DNA of 64,000 nucleotides, taken from JBCAWW01 sp039024315. GTDB taxonomy: Bacteria > Bacteroidota > Bacteroidia > J057. A program made the position numbers and the translations under genes. Below are positions 45,578-52,233 of this stretch, in pieces. The stretch covers positions 1-64,000 of the forward strand of contig JBCCQN010000003.1 of NCBI GenBank assembly GCA_039024315.1, written 5' to 3'. Positions within the stretch are counted from its first letter, which is position 1; each line of letters starts with the position of its first letter. Below the pieces are notes generated by a model. The model was not told the DNA's origin. It was given only the letters and a program-made list of their open reading frames with translations, and did no database searches.

Positions 45578-45802
45578 TTATGACTGATCAGGTTGGCGCT
45601 TGACAAAATCATCAAGCTTTGCTTTCATCCAATCAGCCAAAGGAATAAGGTTTTCTATTTTTACGGGCTTTCCGTTGATCACTCTACTTATAGCAGAAAC
45701 AGGGACGCCAGTTTCCTCTTTAAGTTTTCTCAAAGTGTCTCCATAAGACATTTTATACTTTAGACTTTCGCCAAAATCTTTATAGTCAAAGAATTTCCTC
45801 AT
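45578..45802 (-). CDS. Cro/XRE-like helix-turn-helix protein, QPDQS tail
   Basis: 74 residues; GDTLRKLKEETGVPVSAISR is a helix-turn-helix. The last residues QPDQS and the TAA stop come from the cassette end, and are shared with 46486-46962 and 50709-51545. It forms one cassette with the zinc-ribbon gene one base upstream. Confidence 0.7.
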   Translation of the reverse strand: MRKFFDYKDFGESLKYKMSYGDTLRKLKEETGVPVSAISRVINGKPVKIENLIPLADWMKAKLDDFVKRQPDQS

Positions 45803-45803
45803 A

Positions 45804-46043
45804 TTAATTAGGCTTTATTATCAATTCGTATCGCTCGCCCAATTCGTCAAGCTTAAAGCTTGCATTGCACGATTTACATTTAGGCTTCTTTTTGCTTGCA
45901 GAAATCAAGCTTTCATAGTGCATTGGAATAGGCTCATACCAAGATTTTTCAACTACCTTACTCTTACAGATTGGGCAATCAAATTGGAGAATCATTTCTT
46001 TTGATTTCTCCCTTATTTCCCAATCAAACCATTCAGCTATCAT
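45804..46043 (-). CDS. Small zinc-ribbon-like protein
   Basis: 79 residues with CPIC and CKSC pairs 35 residues apart, a probable zinc ribbon. First gene of its cassette. Function unknown; possibly nucleic-acid binding. Confidence 0.62.
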   Translation of the reverse strand: MIAEWFDWEIREKSKEMILQFDCPICKSKVVEKSWYEPIPMHYESLISASKKKPKCKSCNASFKLDELGERYELIIKPN

Positions 46044-46080
46044 AGTATTATTTAGTTCGTTTAAAGCGCCAACCTAACCC

Positions 46081-46136
46081 GTCATAACATCGGCTGATCG
46101 GCTACTTCGCAGACCGATAGCCGCTTCATTAGCAGC
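46081..46136. repeat. attC-like junction 1
   Basis: Plus strand: GTCATAAC-AT, stem CGGCTGATCGG / CCGATAGCCG (one strand has an extra base, like the extrahelical base of attC), then CTTCATTAGCAGC. The stem is identical to junction 3. Confidence 0.72.
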
Positions 46137-46183
46137 AAATATGCCAGATATTTCCGGTTCAATACTGCGTAATTTATAGTCGT

Positions 46184-46417
46184 TTAATAATCGCCGCCGT
46201 CCATATCTATCTCAGAAATAACATGTTCAGATGGCGCATTTTGATCCATAGATAAATTGCTCTCTACATACCTTTCCCCCTCTGAGGATTTGGTGTAAAT
46301 GCACATTTCCCCTGCGCCAATAAACATGAATAGGCTTTCGGGTGCATCTTTCATTACTCGCTGTAACCGCTTAACCCATTTAAGCTCTGATTCTGTGAAT
46401 TGTCTGTAATCTTTCAT
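46184..46417 (-). CDS. Unknown single-gene cassette protein
   Basis: 77 residues, no membrane segment (SLFMFIGAGEMCIYTKSSEGE). Not recognised. Sole gene between junctions 1 and 2. Confidence 0.55.
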   Translation of the reverse strand: MKDYRQFTESELKWVKRLQRVMKDAPESLFMFIGAGEMCIYTKSSEGERYVESNLSMDQNAPSEHVISEIDMDGGDY

Positions 46418-46437
46418 TTTCCCATAATTGCGCGTAT

Positions 46438-46493
46438 GCTGCTAACAGGTCCTATCAGCGACATACGCCAGCTGATAGTTCTGCATTATGACT
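46438..46493. repeat. attC-like junction 2
   Basis: GCTGCTAACAG, perfect 8-bp stem CTATCAGC / GCTGATAG, then CTGCATTATGAC. The TTA after CA is the stop codon of the next gene. Confidence 0.72.
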
Positions 46494-46962
46494 GATCAGG
46501 TTGGGGCGATAAATATCCCAGCCGATTGGCTGTATTCCTCATTATATCGCAAATTTGATCGGACAAACTAAACCGTTCCTTGTTAATCTCGATTGACTTA
46601 GATATATCTCCGTCAGCGTGTCGCTCGGTAGCCGCTTTCCAGTCAAAAAACATTTCGATTAGATCGAAAAGATCAAATCCATTAACCCCATTCTCGTAAT
46701 GTTCTGGATGATGGCTGTTATTCGCATAATGATGATCAAGCGCGACCTTTAAGCCAGATAAGTACTCTTTGTATTTATCGCTACCATATGTAACCCCTTT
46801 CAATTTAGGGGTGTATTCGTCGAACAATTCCTTTTCAGGACTTTCTAGCTTGGAGTCATCATGCACATTAGCACGACGAATCAACTCACTGGCCGCTTCT
46901 GTCATTAACTGATTTACTCTTTTAATATGCAGTAGAGTATCTGCTTTGCTGTCGTAATTCAT
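46486..46962 (-). CDS. DUF5662-like phage protein, QPDQS tail
   Basis: 158 residues. The pattern HDDSKLESPEKELFDEY ... ALDHHYANNSHHPEHY ... DLIEMFFDWKAATERH is that of DUF5662, a phage family rich in conserved His and Asp (HD-like, metal binding likely). The C-terminus QPDQS comes from the cassette end. Reaction unknown. Confidence 0.78.
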   Translation of the reverse strand: MNYDSKADTLLHIKRVNQLMTEAASELIRRANVHDDSKLESPEKELFDEYTPKLKGVTYGSDKYKEYLSGLKVALDHHYANNSHHPEHYENGVNGFDLFDLIEMFFDWKAATERHADGDISKSIEINKERFSLSDQICDIMRNTANRLGYLSPQPDQS

Positions 46963-47002
46963 AATTTTACTATTTGATTAGTTTAAAGCGCCAACCTGCC
47001 CC

Positions 47003-47058
47003 GTCATAACATCGGCTGATCGGCTACTTCGCAGACCGATAGCCGCTTCATTACTGGC
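47003..47058. repeat. attC-like junction 3
   Basis: GTCATAACAT, the same stem and loop as junction 1, then CTTCATTACTGGC. Only the right flank differs from junction 1, as expected when a different cassette follows the same site. Confidence 0.75.
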
Positions 47059-47312
47059 TACTTCAATTCAAATACAGGGTAGTCCCTGCCTAAGTGATTT
47101 ATATAGCCAGTTCGCTTAAACAATCTTCCTCTTGATACTTGACTTAGTACCGTTGCAATCTCATTCAAAGGGTGCGTAGGCTTGAAATCGGATTGGCCAA
47201 TATTCTTTTTATATCGCCTATAAACACGCTGTACAAAATCAGGATTCCCATACCATAGATACGTGGTAGATGTCTCCTGCATCAATTCCTTTGCAACTTG
47301 TTCGATTTTCAT
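47058..47312 (-). CDS. Unknown single-gene cassette protein
   Basis: 84 residues; basic middle (RVYRRYKKNIGQ) and a possible winged-helix end (GRLFKRTGYINHLGRDYPVFEL). Bounded by TTACTGGC / GCCAGTAA. Confidence 0.55.
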   Translation of the reverse strand: MKIEQVAKELMQETSTTYLWYGNPDFVQRVYRRYKKNIGQSDFKPTHPLNEIATVLSQVSRGRLFKRTGYINHLGRDYPVFELK

Positions 47313-47327
47313 AATTGTAAATAAAAA

Positions 47328-47396
47328 GCCAGTAACATGCTTTACGCGCTACCCTCGCTAACACTCGGCCAGCAAGCGTAGAGCTACATTAGCGTC
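47328..47396. repeat. attC-like junction 4
   Basis: GCCAGTAACATG, stem CTTTACGC-GCT / AGCaaGCGTAGAG with a 2-nt bulge, then CTACATTAGCGTC. Confidence 0.68.
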
Positions 47397-47754
47397 AATA
47401 CCAATCACCCCCGTTTGCTGAGGCTAGGCGTTTTCGAGTAGGTAAATAAAAGTGGTAATCATTGCGGTCATATCCATCCTTGTGTTTAGGATCATCGTGT
47501 ATGGGATCATAATCTTCTACCCACATAAAATCCTTAACCCAAAATTGAATCCATATAGTATCGTCGTCTGTTACGCACAAGCTGGTTTCAGCATCTTCTT
47601 CTTTGTCAACACGAAACTTGCAGCCAGCCTTTAACAAAACGTATGCTTTAGCTAGTTGAAGGTGAGCGATAGCAGAATCACGGTCGTTCCATTTATCTTG
47701 AGGGACTATTGCAGCCTCGCATATTCCGATTAAATCTTCTCTAGTATATTCCAT
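47395..47754 (-). CDS. Unknown single-gene cassette protein
   Basis: 119 residues, acidic and aromatic-rich (TIWIQFWVKDFMWVEDYDPIHDD). Not recognised. Bounded by TTAGCGTCAATA / TATTAACGCTAA (one mismatch). Confidence 0.55.
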   Translation of the reverse strand: MEYTREDLIGICEAAIVPQDKWNDRDSAIAHLQLAKAYVLLKAGCKFRVDKEEDAETSLCVTDDDTIWIQFWVKDFMWVEDYDPIHDDPKHKDGYDRNDYHFYLPTRKRLASANGGDWY

Positions 47755-47764
47755 AGTTGAATTA

Positions 47765-47822
47765 TTAACGCTAACATGCTTTACGCGCTACTTCCCAGCG
47801 CGTACTGCCACATTAGCGATGA
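47765..47822. repeat. attC-like junction 5
   Basis: CGCTAACATG, perfect 8-bp stem TACGCGCT / AGCGCGTA, then CACATTAGCGATG. The outer arms CGCTAA / TTAGCG also pair. Confidence 0.75.
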
Positions 47823-47841
47823 TCCTATCTCGCCCCTATGA

Positions 47842-48132
47842 TCAAATTTCAATATAAAACGCCTCCATTACATCAGCCCACTCACCTTCCTTGAATACTG
47901 ATATTCTCAAAACCCACCAATCTTTCTCCATTTTTTCTGCGATTTGTATACAGTCATGCTGCTTTTCATCAGAAGATCTACATGCAAATTCCATAGGCCC
48001 GTCCATCAATCGACCCTCTTTATAAGTTAGCGGATGAAGGGATCTCTTGGGAAACTCTATCGCCCCTAAATCACCCCCGCCCTCAAACAGTCTCTTAACC
48101 TCGATAAGCCGATAATTATTTCCGGTGAACAT
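47842..48132 (-). CDS. Unknown cassette protein
   Basis: 96 residues, beta-rich with KRSLHPLTYKEGRLMDGPME. Last gene of a four-gene cassette. Not recognised. Confidence 0.5.
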   Translation of the reverse strand: MFTGNNYRLIEVKRLFEGGGDLGAIEFPKRSLHPLTYKEGRLMDGPMEFACRSSDEKQHDCIQIAEKMEKDWWVLRISVFKEGEWADVMEAFYIEI

Positions 48133-48141
48133 ATAATGAAA

Positions 48142-48159
48142 TTATGGGAGTCCTAAGAC
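48142..48159. terminator. Hairpin inside the four-gene cassette
   Basis: GGGAGTC / GACTCCC with a 4-nt loop, flanked by TTTT on the plus strand and AT-rich on the other. A weak terminator or processing site. It lacks the junction consensus. Confidence 0.5.
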
Positions 48160-48168
48160 TCCCTTTTA

Positions 48169-48441
48169 CTACTGAATTTTTATATCGTAATCTCGATTAC
48201 CAGTGTATAATTCTGGCTCTCGCACAGTTTGGTACATTACGTGTCCATCAGCAACCATTGACATCAAGAATCGAAGAACCCTGATTTTCAGGTCTGTTTC
48301 AATCCGGACGACAATATCTGGCGTATCATCTTCAATCTGATATTGATTAATTACATCAATACCGATACTATTTTCTCCGGCTATTTCAAGCAGGGATTCT
48401 AGGTCTGCTTTTGATTCCGCTCTGAATTTATATAGGGGCAT
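48169..48441 (-). CDS. Unknown cassette protein
   Basis: 90 residues; KFRAESKADLESLLEIAG suggests a small alpha/beta fold. It overlaps the upstream gene by 14 bp. Confidence 0.5.
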   Translation of the reverse strand: MPLYKFRAESKADLESLLEIAGENSIGIDVINQYQIEDDTPDIVVRIETDLKIRVLRFLMSMVADGHVMYQTVREPELYTGNRDYDIKIQ

Positions 48442-48703
48442 TGGTTCCGATTTTTTGTTTCTGGTTTAATCTCTCGAAGAAAGCGAGAAATGTATCTAAC
48501 ATGAAAATGGTGTTCGACCGAAAGGACGGATCAGAATTTACAAAATCATCGCTCAAAACGACCATGTTCGTAATTGATTTGACTCGATGGCGAACGGTTT
48601 GAATGTCTTGGAGATCAAAGAAATCTCTGATTAGTTGATCTGGGGTGAGGCTTTCGGGCCGAAATGGGTCAAGCCTTTGTGGAATTGAATTGCTGTGTCG
48701 CAT
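48428..48703 (-). CDS. Unknown cassette protein
   Basis: 91 residues from ATG 48703 (LDPFRPESLTPDQLIRDFFDL). The open frame continues upstream to 48940 through a highly structured stretch. That extension is rich in Ser/Arg, unlike protein, so the ATG just after the structured stretch is preferred. Confidence 0.52.
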   Translation of the reverse strand: MRHSNSIPQRLDPFRPESLTPDQLIRDFFDLQDIQTVRHRVKSITNMVVLSDDFVNSDPSFRSNTIFMLDTFLAFFERLNQKQKIGTNAPI

Positions 48704-48724
48704 TACAGTAATATTTAAAAATGA

Positions 48725-48890
48725 ATTAGTCCGGCTGGTTGCGACACAGCTCCCAGCAGCGCTTACGCGGCGGGTGATGACGATACCTTTAGCTCTCCGT
48801 CGAGAGCTTGGACATTCGTATCGTCCAACCGGACCAAAATTTTGCAGTGTTTTGTAGCTACTGCTAGGGCTATGTCGCACTGCTAAAGTA
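48725..48890. ncRNA. Nested inverted repeats, possible structured RNA
   Basis: On the plus strand TGCGACACAGC..CCAGCAG (from ~48749) pairs with CTGCTAGGGCTATGTCGCA (to ~48882). Inside lie CCGG/CAACCGG segments, CGATAC / GTATCG and a perfect AGCTCTC-CGTC-GAGAGCT hairpin. The density of nested pairing over ~165 bp is much higher than in neighbouring DNA. It could be an RNA, a remnant of stacked recombination sites or a foldable element. Confidence 0.45.
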
Positions 48891-48947
48891 GTCATTTTTT
48901 GAGTTTTTGCAATAAATGGACTGAATTGGTGGTATTTCAAAAAGAAG

Positions 48948-49154
48948 TCATGCAGAATTACTCGGCCTATGATTTTTTATTAAATTGTCGTTTTTACCGA
49001 TAACCCATTCAAGCGCATTTATCATATTCTGATAAATATTAAATTCTCTATTTGCGGCTTCTTTCAATCCAGTCATTCTACCCAGTGCTTCGGCAGCATC
49101 CCGCCTTTCTTTTAGGCTGTTTATCTGAGACAGAATCTCTTGTTTTCCTTTCAT
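48948..49154 (-). CDS. Small helical cassette protein
   Basis: 68 residues, coiled-coil-like (EILSQINSLKERRDAAEALGRM). First gene of the four-gene cassette. Unknown. Confidence 0.5.
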   Translation of the reverse strand: MKGKQEILSQINSLKERRDAAEALGRMTGLKEAANREFNIYQNMINALEWVIGKNDNLIKNHRPSNSA

Positions 49155-49223
49155 TGAAAATTGTTTTTTATTTCGTGTAATACAGTCTAAAGACTGGATG
49201 AATCGAGGGGCGAGATAGGACCG

Positions 49224-49280
49224 ATCTCCAACATGCGTCAGATGCCACTTTCGCGGCTTCTGGCGCTGTCATTACCAGCA
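49224..49280. repeat. attC-like junction 6
   Basis: ATCTCCAACATG, stem GCGtCAGAtGCC / GGCtTCTGgCGC (three non-canonical positions), then GTCATTACCAGC. Right of the 14-bp inverted repeat GGGGCGAGATAGGA that pairs with 47823-47836. Confidence 0.65.
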
Positions 49281-49286
49281 ATCAGT

Positions 49287-49514
49287 TCAATAGCTTTCTG
49301 TGATAATGTCAACCTCATCAGGAGACAATTGAGTAGCAACTTGTGTAATAATCTCCTCTTTCAATAGCGAAAGCATTTGAGTATGTAAAATACCATCAAC
49401 TATCAGATCGGAATTTTCGCCAACCACAAATTCGGCGACCCTGACGGCGCGGCCGATCCTTGTCATTAGGTCAGCATCAAATTCTAGTTTGATTTTTTTT
49501 CTTATTGTAGGCAT
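49287..49514 (-). CDS. Unknown cassette protein
   Basis: 75 residues. Basic strand KKIKLEFDADLMTRIGRAV followed by helices; it could be a ribbon-helix-helix-like or structural protein. In one cassette with 49524-49886. Confidence 0.5.
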   Translation of the reverse strand: MPTIRKKIKLEFDADLMTRIGRAVRVAEFVVGENSDLIVDGILHTQMLSLLKEEIITQVATQLSPDEVDIITESY

Positions 49515-49523
49515 TACTGGCTA

Positions 49524-49886
49524 TCAAATTGGTAGGTCGTCATTCTCTGTCCAATCATCAGCGTGATTTGATACTGTTTCTAGCATCTTGATTTTCCCAG
49601 CCTCTTGCAACTCTGCAAACCTGTTATTTAGCAAAGCTTCGGTATCCCAGCGATTGATAGGCATTGATTTTAGATCAACTGCTTTTTGCCTCGCAACCTC
49701 TTCCGTCGTTGGAGTGATTCCATATATGGCTTTGGGATTAATGAGCTTTGACCAGGCGGGAATGCTACCGCATTCTGGAACATTGATCTGGATGAAATCC
49801 GCCATTTCTGATTTGGAGATAGCGCCAGCCATTACTGTGTGTCCAAAAAGTTCTATAATTCCCCAAAATTCGTTTTTCTCGTTCAT
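49524..49886 (-). CDS. Unknown phage cassette protein
   Basis: 120 residues (FWGIIELFGHTVMAGAISKSE ... WSKLINPKAIYGITP). The beginning resembles a phage family of unknown function that often accompanies methylases; I do not claim a named family. First of two genes in its cassette. Confidence 0.55.
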   Translation of the reverse strand: MNEKNEFWGIIELFGHTVMAGAISKSEMADFIQINVPECGSIPAWSKLINPKAIYGITPTTEEVARQKAVDLKSMPINRWDTEALLNNRFAELQEAGKIKMLETVSNHADDWTENDDLPI

Positions 49887-49930
49887 GGTCTATTGATGTT
49901 TTATTGATTTTTCTTTTTTGAATAAATGAT

Positions 49931-49993
49931 GCTGGTAACATGGTCTATGTATCTACTCGCTTCGCTCGCAGCTCATAGCCCTAGATTAGCAGC
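49931..49993. repeat. attC-like junction 7
   Basis: GCTGGTAACAT, stem GGtCTATG / CATAGCC with a long loop holding CGCTTCGCTCGCAGC, then AGATTAGCAGC (GATTA instead of CATTA). Confidence 0.62.
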
Positions 49994-49995
49994 AA

Positions 49996-50634
49996 TTAAA
50001 TATTAGCTACTGCTTTGATATTTGTACTAAGTTTCTCGAAAATCTGTAATCCCAACTTAGGGTGAACACAATTTCTAAGTATCTGTACAGGGCAATGATT
50101 GTTGCCATAATAGATGTTCTCTTTATAGTGAATGCCTAGCCAATCCATCATTTCTTGCTTGCCTTTAAGGTTTGATTTGTTGATAAAACCTTTTGGCCTT
50201 TTTACATCTTCAATCCCTTCAAGCTGCATATTGCTCCAAAATAAATGCCTCCCTATTCTCGCGGTTGGTGGTATCAATGGATCATAGTAAGGCACGACAT
50301 TTTCAATCACCCAATTCCCTTTGAAAAAGTTATCTAGGAAGATTATTTCTTCATAAAGCTTCATATCCGGGTAGTCGGCAACCTTATGTCTAGTGGCTTT
50401 CATCATGCGGCTATGCTTTTGACAAGGAGGCGATCCCCAAACTATATCAAACTCTTCGTAATGGTATTTCAGGTATTGGTGAGCATCCGTAACGACAACC
50501 TCATCATCTCGGTAAAGGCTTTTATATACCGATGCGATTTTGGGATCTTTTTCGATTGCAGTAACCTCTACACCCTCCCATAGTTTCCGGTTTCCTCCAA
50601 GTCCTGCATATAGGTTTAATACTTTTATTTTCAT
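49996..50634 (-). CDS. C5-cytosine DNA methyltransferase (short phage form)
   Basis: 212 residues with the order of C5 methylases: motif I LNLYAGLGGNRKLW, motif IV GSPPCQ with the catalytic Cys, motif VI ENV, motif VIII-like RIGRHLFWSN and a C-terminal QILRNCVHPKLG like motifs IX/X. The target-recognition domain is very short, as in phage orphan methylases. It protects phage DNA or modifies the host. Alone in its cassette, bounded by TTAGCAGC / GCTGCTAA. Confidence 0.88.
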   Translation of the reverse strand: MKIKVLNLYAGLGGNRKLWEGVEVTAIEKDPKIASVYKSLYRDDEVVVTDAHQYLKYHYEEFDIVWGSPPCQKHSRMMKATRHKVADYPDMKLYEEIIFLDNFFKGNWVIENVVPYYDPLIPPTARIGRHLFWSNMQLEGIEDVKRPKGFINKSNLKGKQEMMDWLGIHYKENIYYGNNHCPVQILRNCVHPKLGLQIFEKLSTNIKAVANI

Positions 50635-50659
50635 GTCTCTTTAAAATTGCACTGCATAC

Positions 50660-50716
50660 GCTGCTAACATGACGTATGCGCTATATCAAGCCAGCGCATA
50701 CATCTGCATTATGACT
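50660..50716. repeat. attC-like junction 8
   Basis: GCTGCTAACATGAC, stem GTATGCGCT / AGCGCATAC (9 bp), then CTGCATTATGAC, providing the stop codon of the next gene. Confidence 0.74.
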
Positions 50717-51545
50717 GATCAGGTTGGGGCGATACTCTCTTTACCTCACAAGATCGACACATAGGCATATATGCGACTTCGCCCGTAAATAGGTCGTATT
50801 GCCCTTCTGGATTATGCTTTTTGTACTCGCTTGGGTTTTGCCCCCACTTCCAAGGGGAATAAGACGACAGCCGATCCAGTCTTTCCCAAGCTTCTGGATA
50901 TAGTGATTTTAATTCTGCTGGTTCCTCTTTCTTGGCAAAGCATCCGTAAAGACACTCGCCACTAATACACATTCGATCTTTGACCGGATTTCTAGGCAAC
51001 TTATTAGCCTTCATAAAATCCTCACATTGATCTTTTGACCAATAATAAATTGGACTACACCAAACTCGCGAATCATCTTTAGTAGTGGTTTCTTGATAGC
51101 CTAACCTAATTACGCTTTCCTCTGCTCTCGCTCCTGAAATCAGCAATACATTTTCCCTTGCGTAAGGCTTAGACTTTACTTCGTGAGTGATGTATTTTCT
51201 AAGGGGCTTTAGCTTTAGGTTTCGCATCATTTCAGGATGCTTTGCCGGACCTGGGAAGCCGTATTGCATAACATATGATTCGTAATCATACGGCGGCTCA
51301 GGAGAGCGTATAACAAGATCCCATCCCATTGAAGCACAAATCATTTTTACAAAATCTTGCGTTTCCTTAATGCCTGTTTGGGTGTCTCCATGATACGCTT
51401 TAAATGATATGCCCAATTCTATTAGAATCTTTGCAGCCACTACTGAGGAAGTCAGGGAGTCATGGCCACCGCTAAACATTAGCAAGGCCGAAATAGGCTT
51501 ATATTTACTCACCGCTTCTTTAATTATCTGCTTTGGTTTTTTCAT
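50709..51545 (-). CDS. PP-loop ATPase / PAPS-reductase-like protein, QPDQS tail
   Basis: 278 residues from ATG 51545. The PP-loop LLMFSGGHDSL is that of PAPS reductases and related adenylating enzymes. Later cysteines (CISGECLYGC, CRSC) could bind metal or Fe-S. Phage members of this group are thought to take part in DNA or tRNA modification rather than sulfate assimilation. Next to a C5 methylase cassette. The C-terminus QPDQS comes from the cassette end. A TTG start 9 codons earlier lies in the recombination site. Confidence 0.78.
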   Translation of the reverse strand: MKKPKQIIKEAVSKYKPISALLMFSGGHDSLTSSVVAAKILIELGISFKAYHGDTQTGIKETQDFVKMICASMGWDLVIRSPEPPYDYESYVMQYGFPGPAKHPEMMRNLKLKPLRKYITHEVKSKPYARENVLLISGARAEESVIRLGYQETTTKDDSRVWCSPIYYWSKDQCEDFMKANKLPRNPVKDRMCISGECLYGCFAKKEEPAELKSLYPEAWERLDRLSSYSPWKWGQNPSEYKKHNPEGQYDLFTGEVAYMPMCRSCEVKRVSPQPDQS

Positions 51546-51580
51546 AATTCTATTTGATTGCTCTAGCCCCAACCTAACCC

Positions 51581-51605
51581 GTCATAACATCGGCTGATCG
51601 GCTAC
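51581..51605. repeat. attC-like junction 9, truncated
   Basis: GTCATAACATCGGCTGATCGGCTA matches the first half of junctions 1 and 3, then the match ends and CATTTCACTC follows. The other half is missing, so the array ends here by deletion. Confidence 0.65.
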
Positions 51606-51608
51606 ATT

Positions 51609-52211
51609 TCACTCAATATCAACTACTTCCCCCTTATTGCTTATCGTAATTTTGACGCTTTTCCTGCCGCAAACCGTTTTAAACAGTGCGGTAAAAAAAC
51701 CGAAGGTATTTAGGTACTGTATGCCATCGGGTTGCACTGCGAGCTCCAAAAGACTCACCCTTGTTGTTTGGGGTAACTGAGGGCTTTTATACCCCATCCA
51801 TTCCTCAAGTTCTGCCTTGAATGTCAGGCATATTTCTTCAATGCTGACCTTGCCAGACCTGATTAGATCGTCCAGAGCGCTTTCACTCAAATTCTCGTCA
51901 TCTTTTCGGTCGTATGTCAAAAAATCTTTAGCCAAATCTTTGGCCGTATTAGTTACAATTTCCTCCAAACGATGATACTCCCTAAACTCATAGTTGATTT
52001 CAGAGGCTTGAGGGATCATGCTCTTAATCTCATCCGTCAAACGGTGAACATCATTTCTCATCCATTCAACATTGGATGAAATGCCTCCTAATGGGACTCT
52101 TTCGCCTACCACCTTTTTATTTTCTATCATACTACCATCTTCCCTAAAAAGGCGATATTCAACGTTTGAGGGGTCTATAATGTGGTATTTTACAATAACT
52201 GTGATTTTCAT
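51609..52211 (-). CDS. Unknown phage protein
   Basis: 200 residues, no membrane segment. It contains FLTYDRKDDENLSESALDD and a C-terminal strand-rich part (SVKITISNKGEVVDIE). It ends at the truncated junction. Unknown; possibly works with the EAD gene 22 bp upstream. Confidence 0.5.
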   Translation of the reverse strand: MKITVIVKYHIIDPSNVEYRLFREDGSMIENKKVVGERVPLGGISSNVEWMRNDVHRLTDEIKSMIPQASEINYEFREYHRLEEIVTNTAKDLAKDFLTYDRKDDENLSESALDDLIRSGKVSIEEICLTFKAELEEWMGYKSPQLPQTTRVSLLELAVQPDGIQYLNTFGFFTALFKTVCGRKSVKITISNKGEVVDIE

Positions 52212-52233
52212 AATTACTTTTATTGCTTATGTA

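Larger units (their letters stand above)
45578..51610. mobile_element. attC-like gene-cassette array (CALIN-like) inside the prophage
   Basis: Nine cassettes, all with genes on the minus strand. Each starts with TTRnnn and ends with the complementary nnnYTAAT followed by a hairpin and GTT. For example cassette 46129-46445 has TTAGCAGCA at one end and TGCTGCTAA at the other; 49986-50667 TTAGCAGC / GCTGCTAA; 47813-49231 has a 14-bp pair TCCTATCTCGCCCC / GGGGCGAGATAGGA. The pairing within cassettes, not between them, and the constant hairpin junctions are the hallmarks of integron cassettes. No integron integrase is in the window. Confidence 0.72.

Noticed and set aside
48704..48940. Upstream extension of the 91-residue cassette gene
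   Set aside because: The stretch is dominated by nested inverted repeats and gives a Ser/Arg-rich, non-protein-like translation. Kept as a possible structured element instead.
46081..51605. Cassette junctions as a CRISPR array
   Set aside because: Spacing is irregular and spans whole genes, and the stems differ between sites. No cas genes.
46081..51605. Cassette junctions as ordinary rho-independent terminators
   Set aside because: They lack U-runs on the coding strand and share TAAT/GTTA edges plus cassette-specific terminal pairing that terminators do not need.
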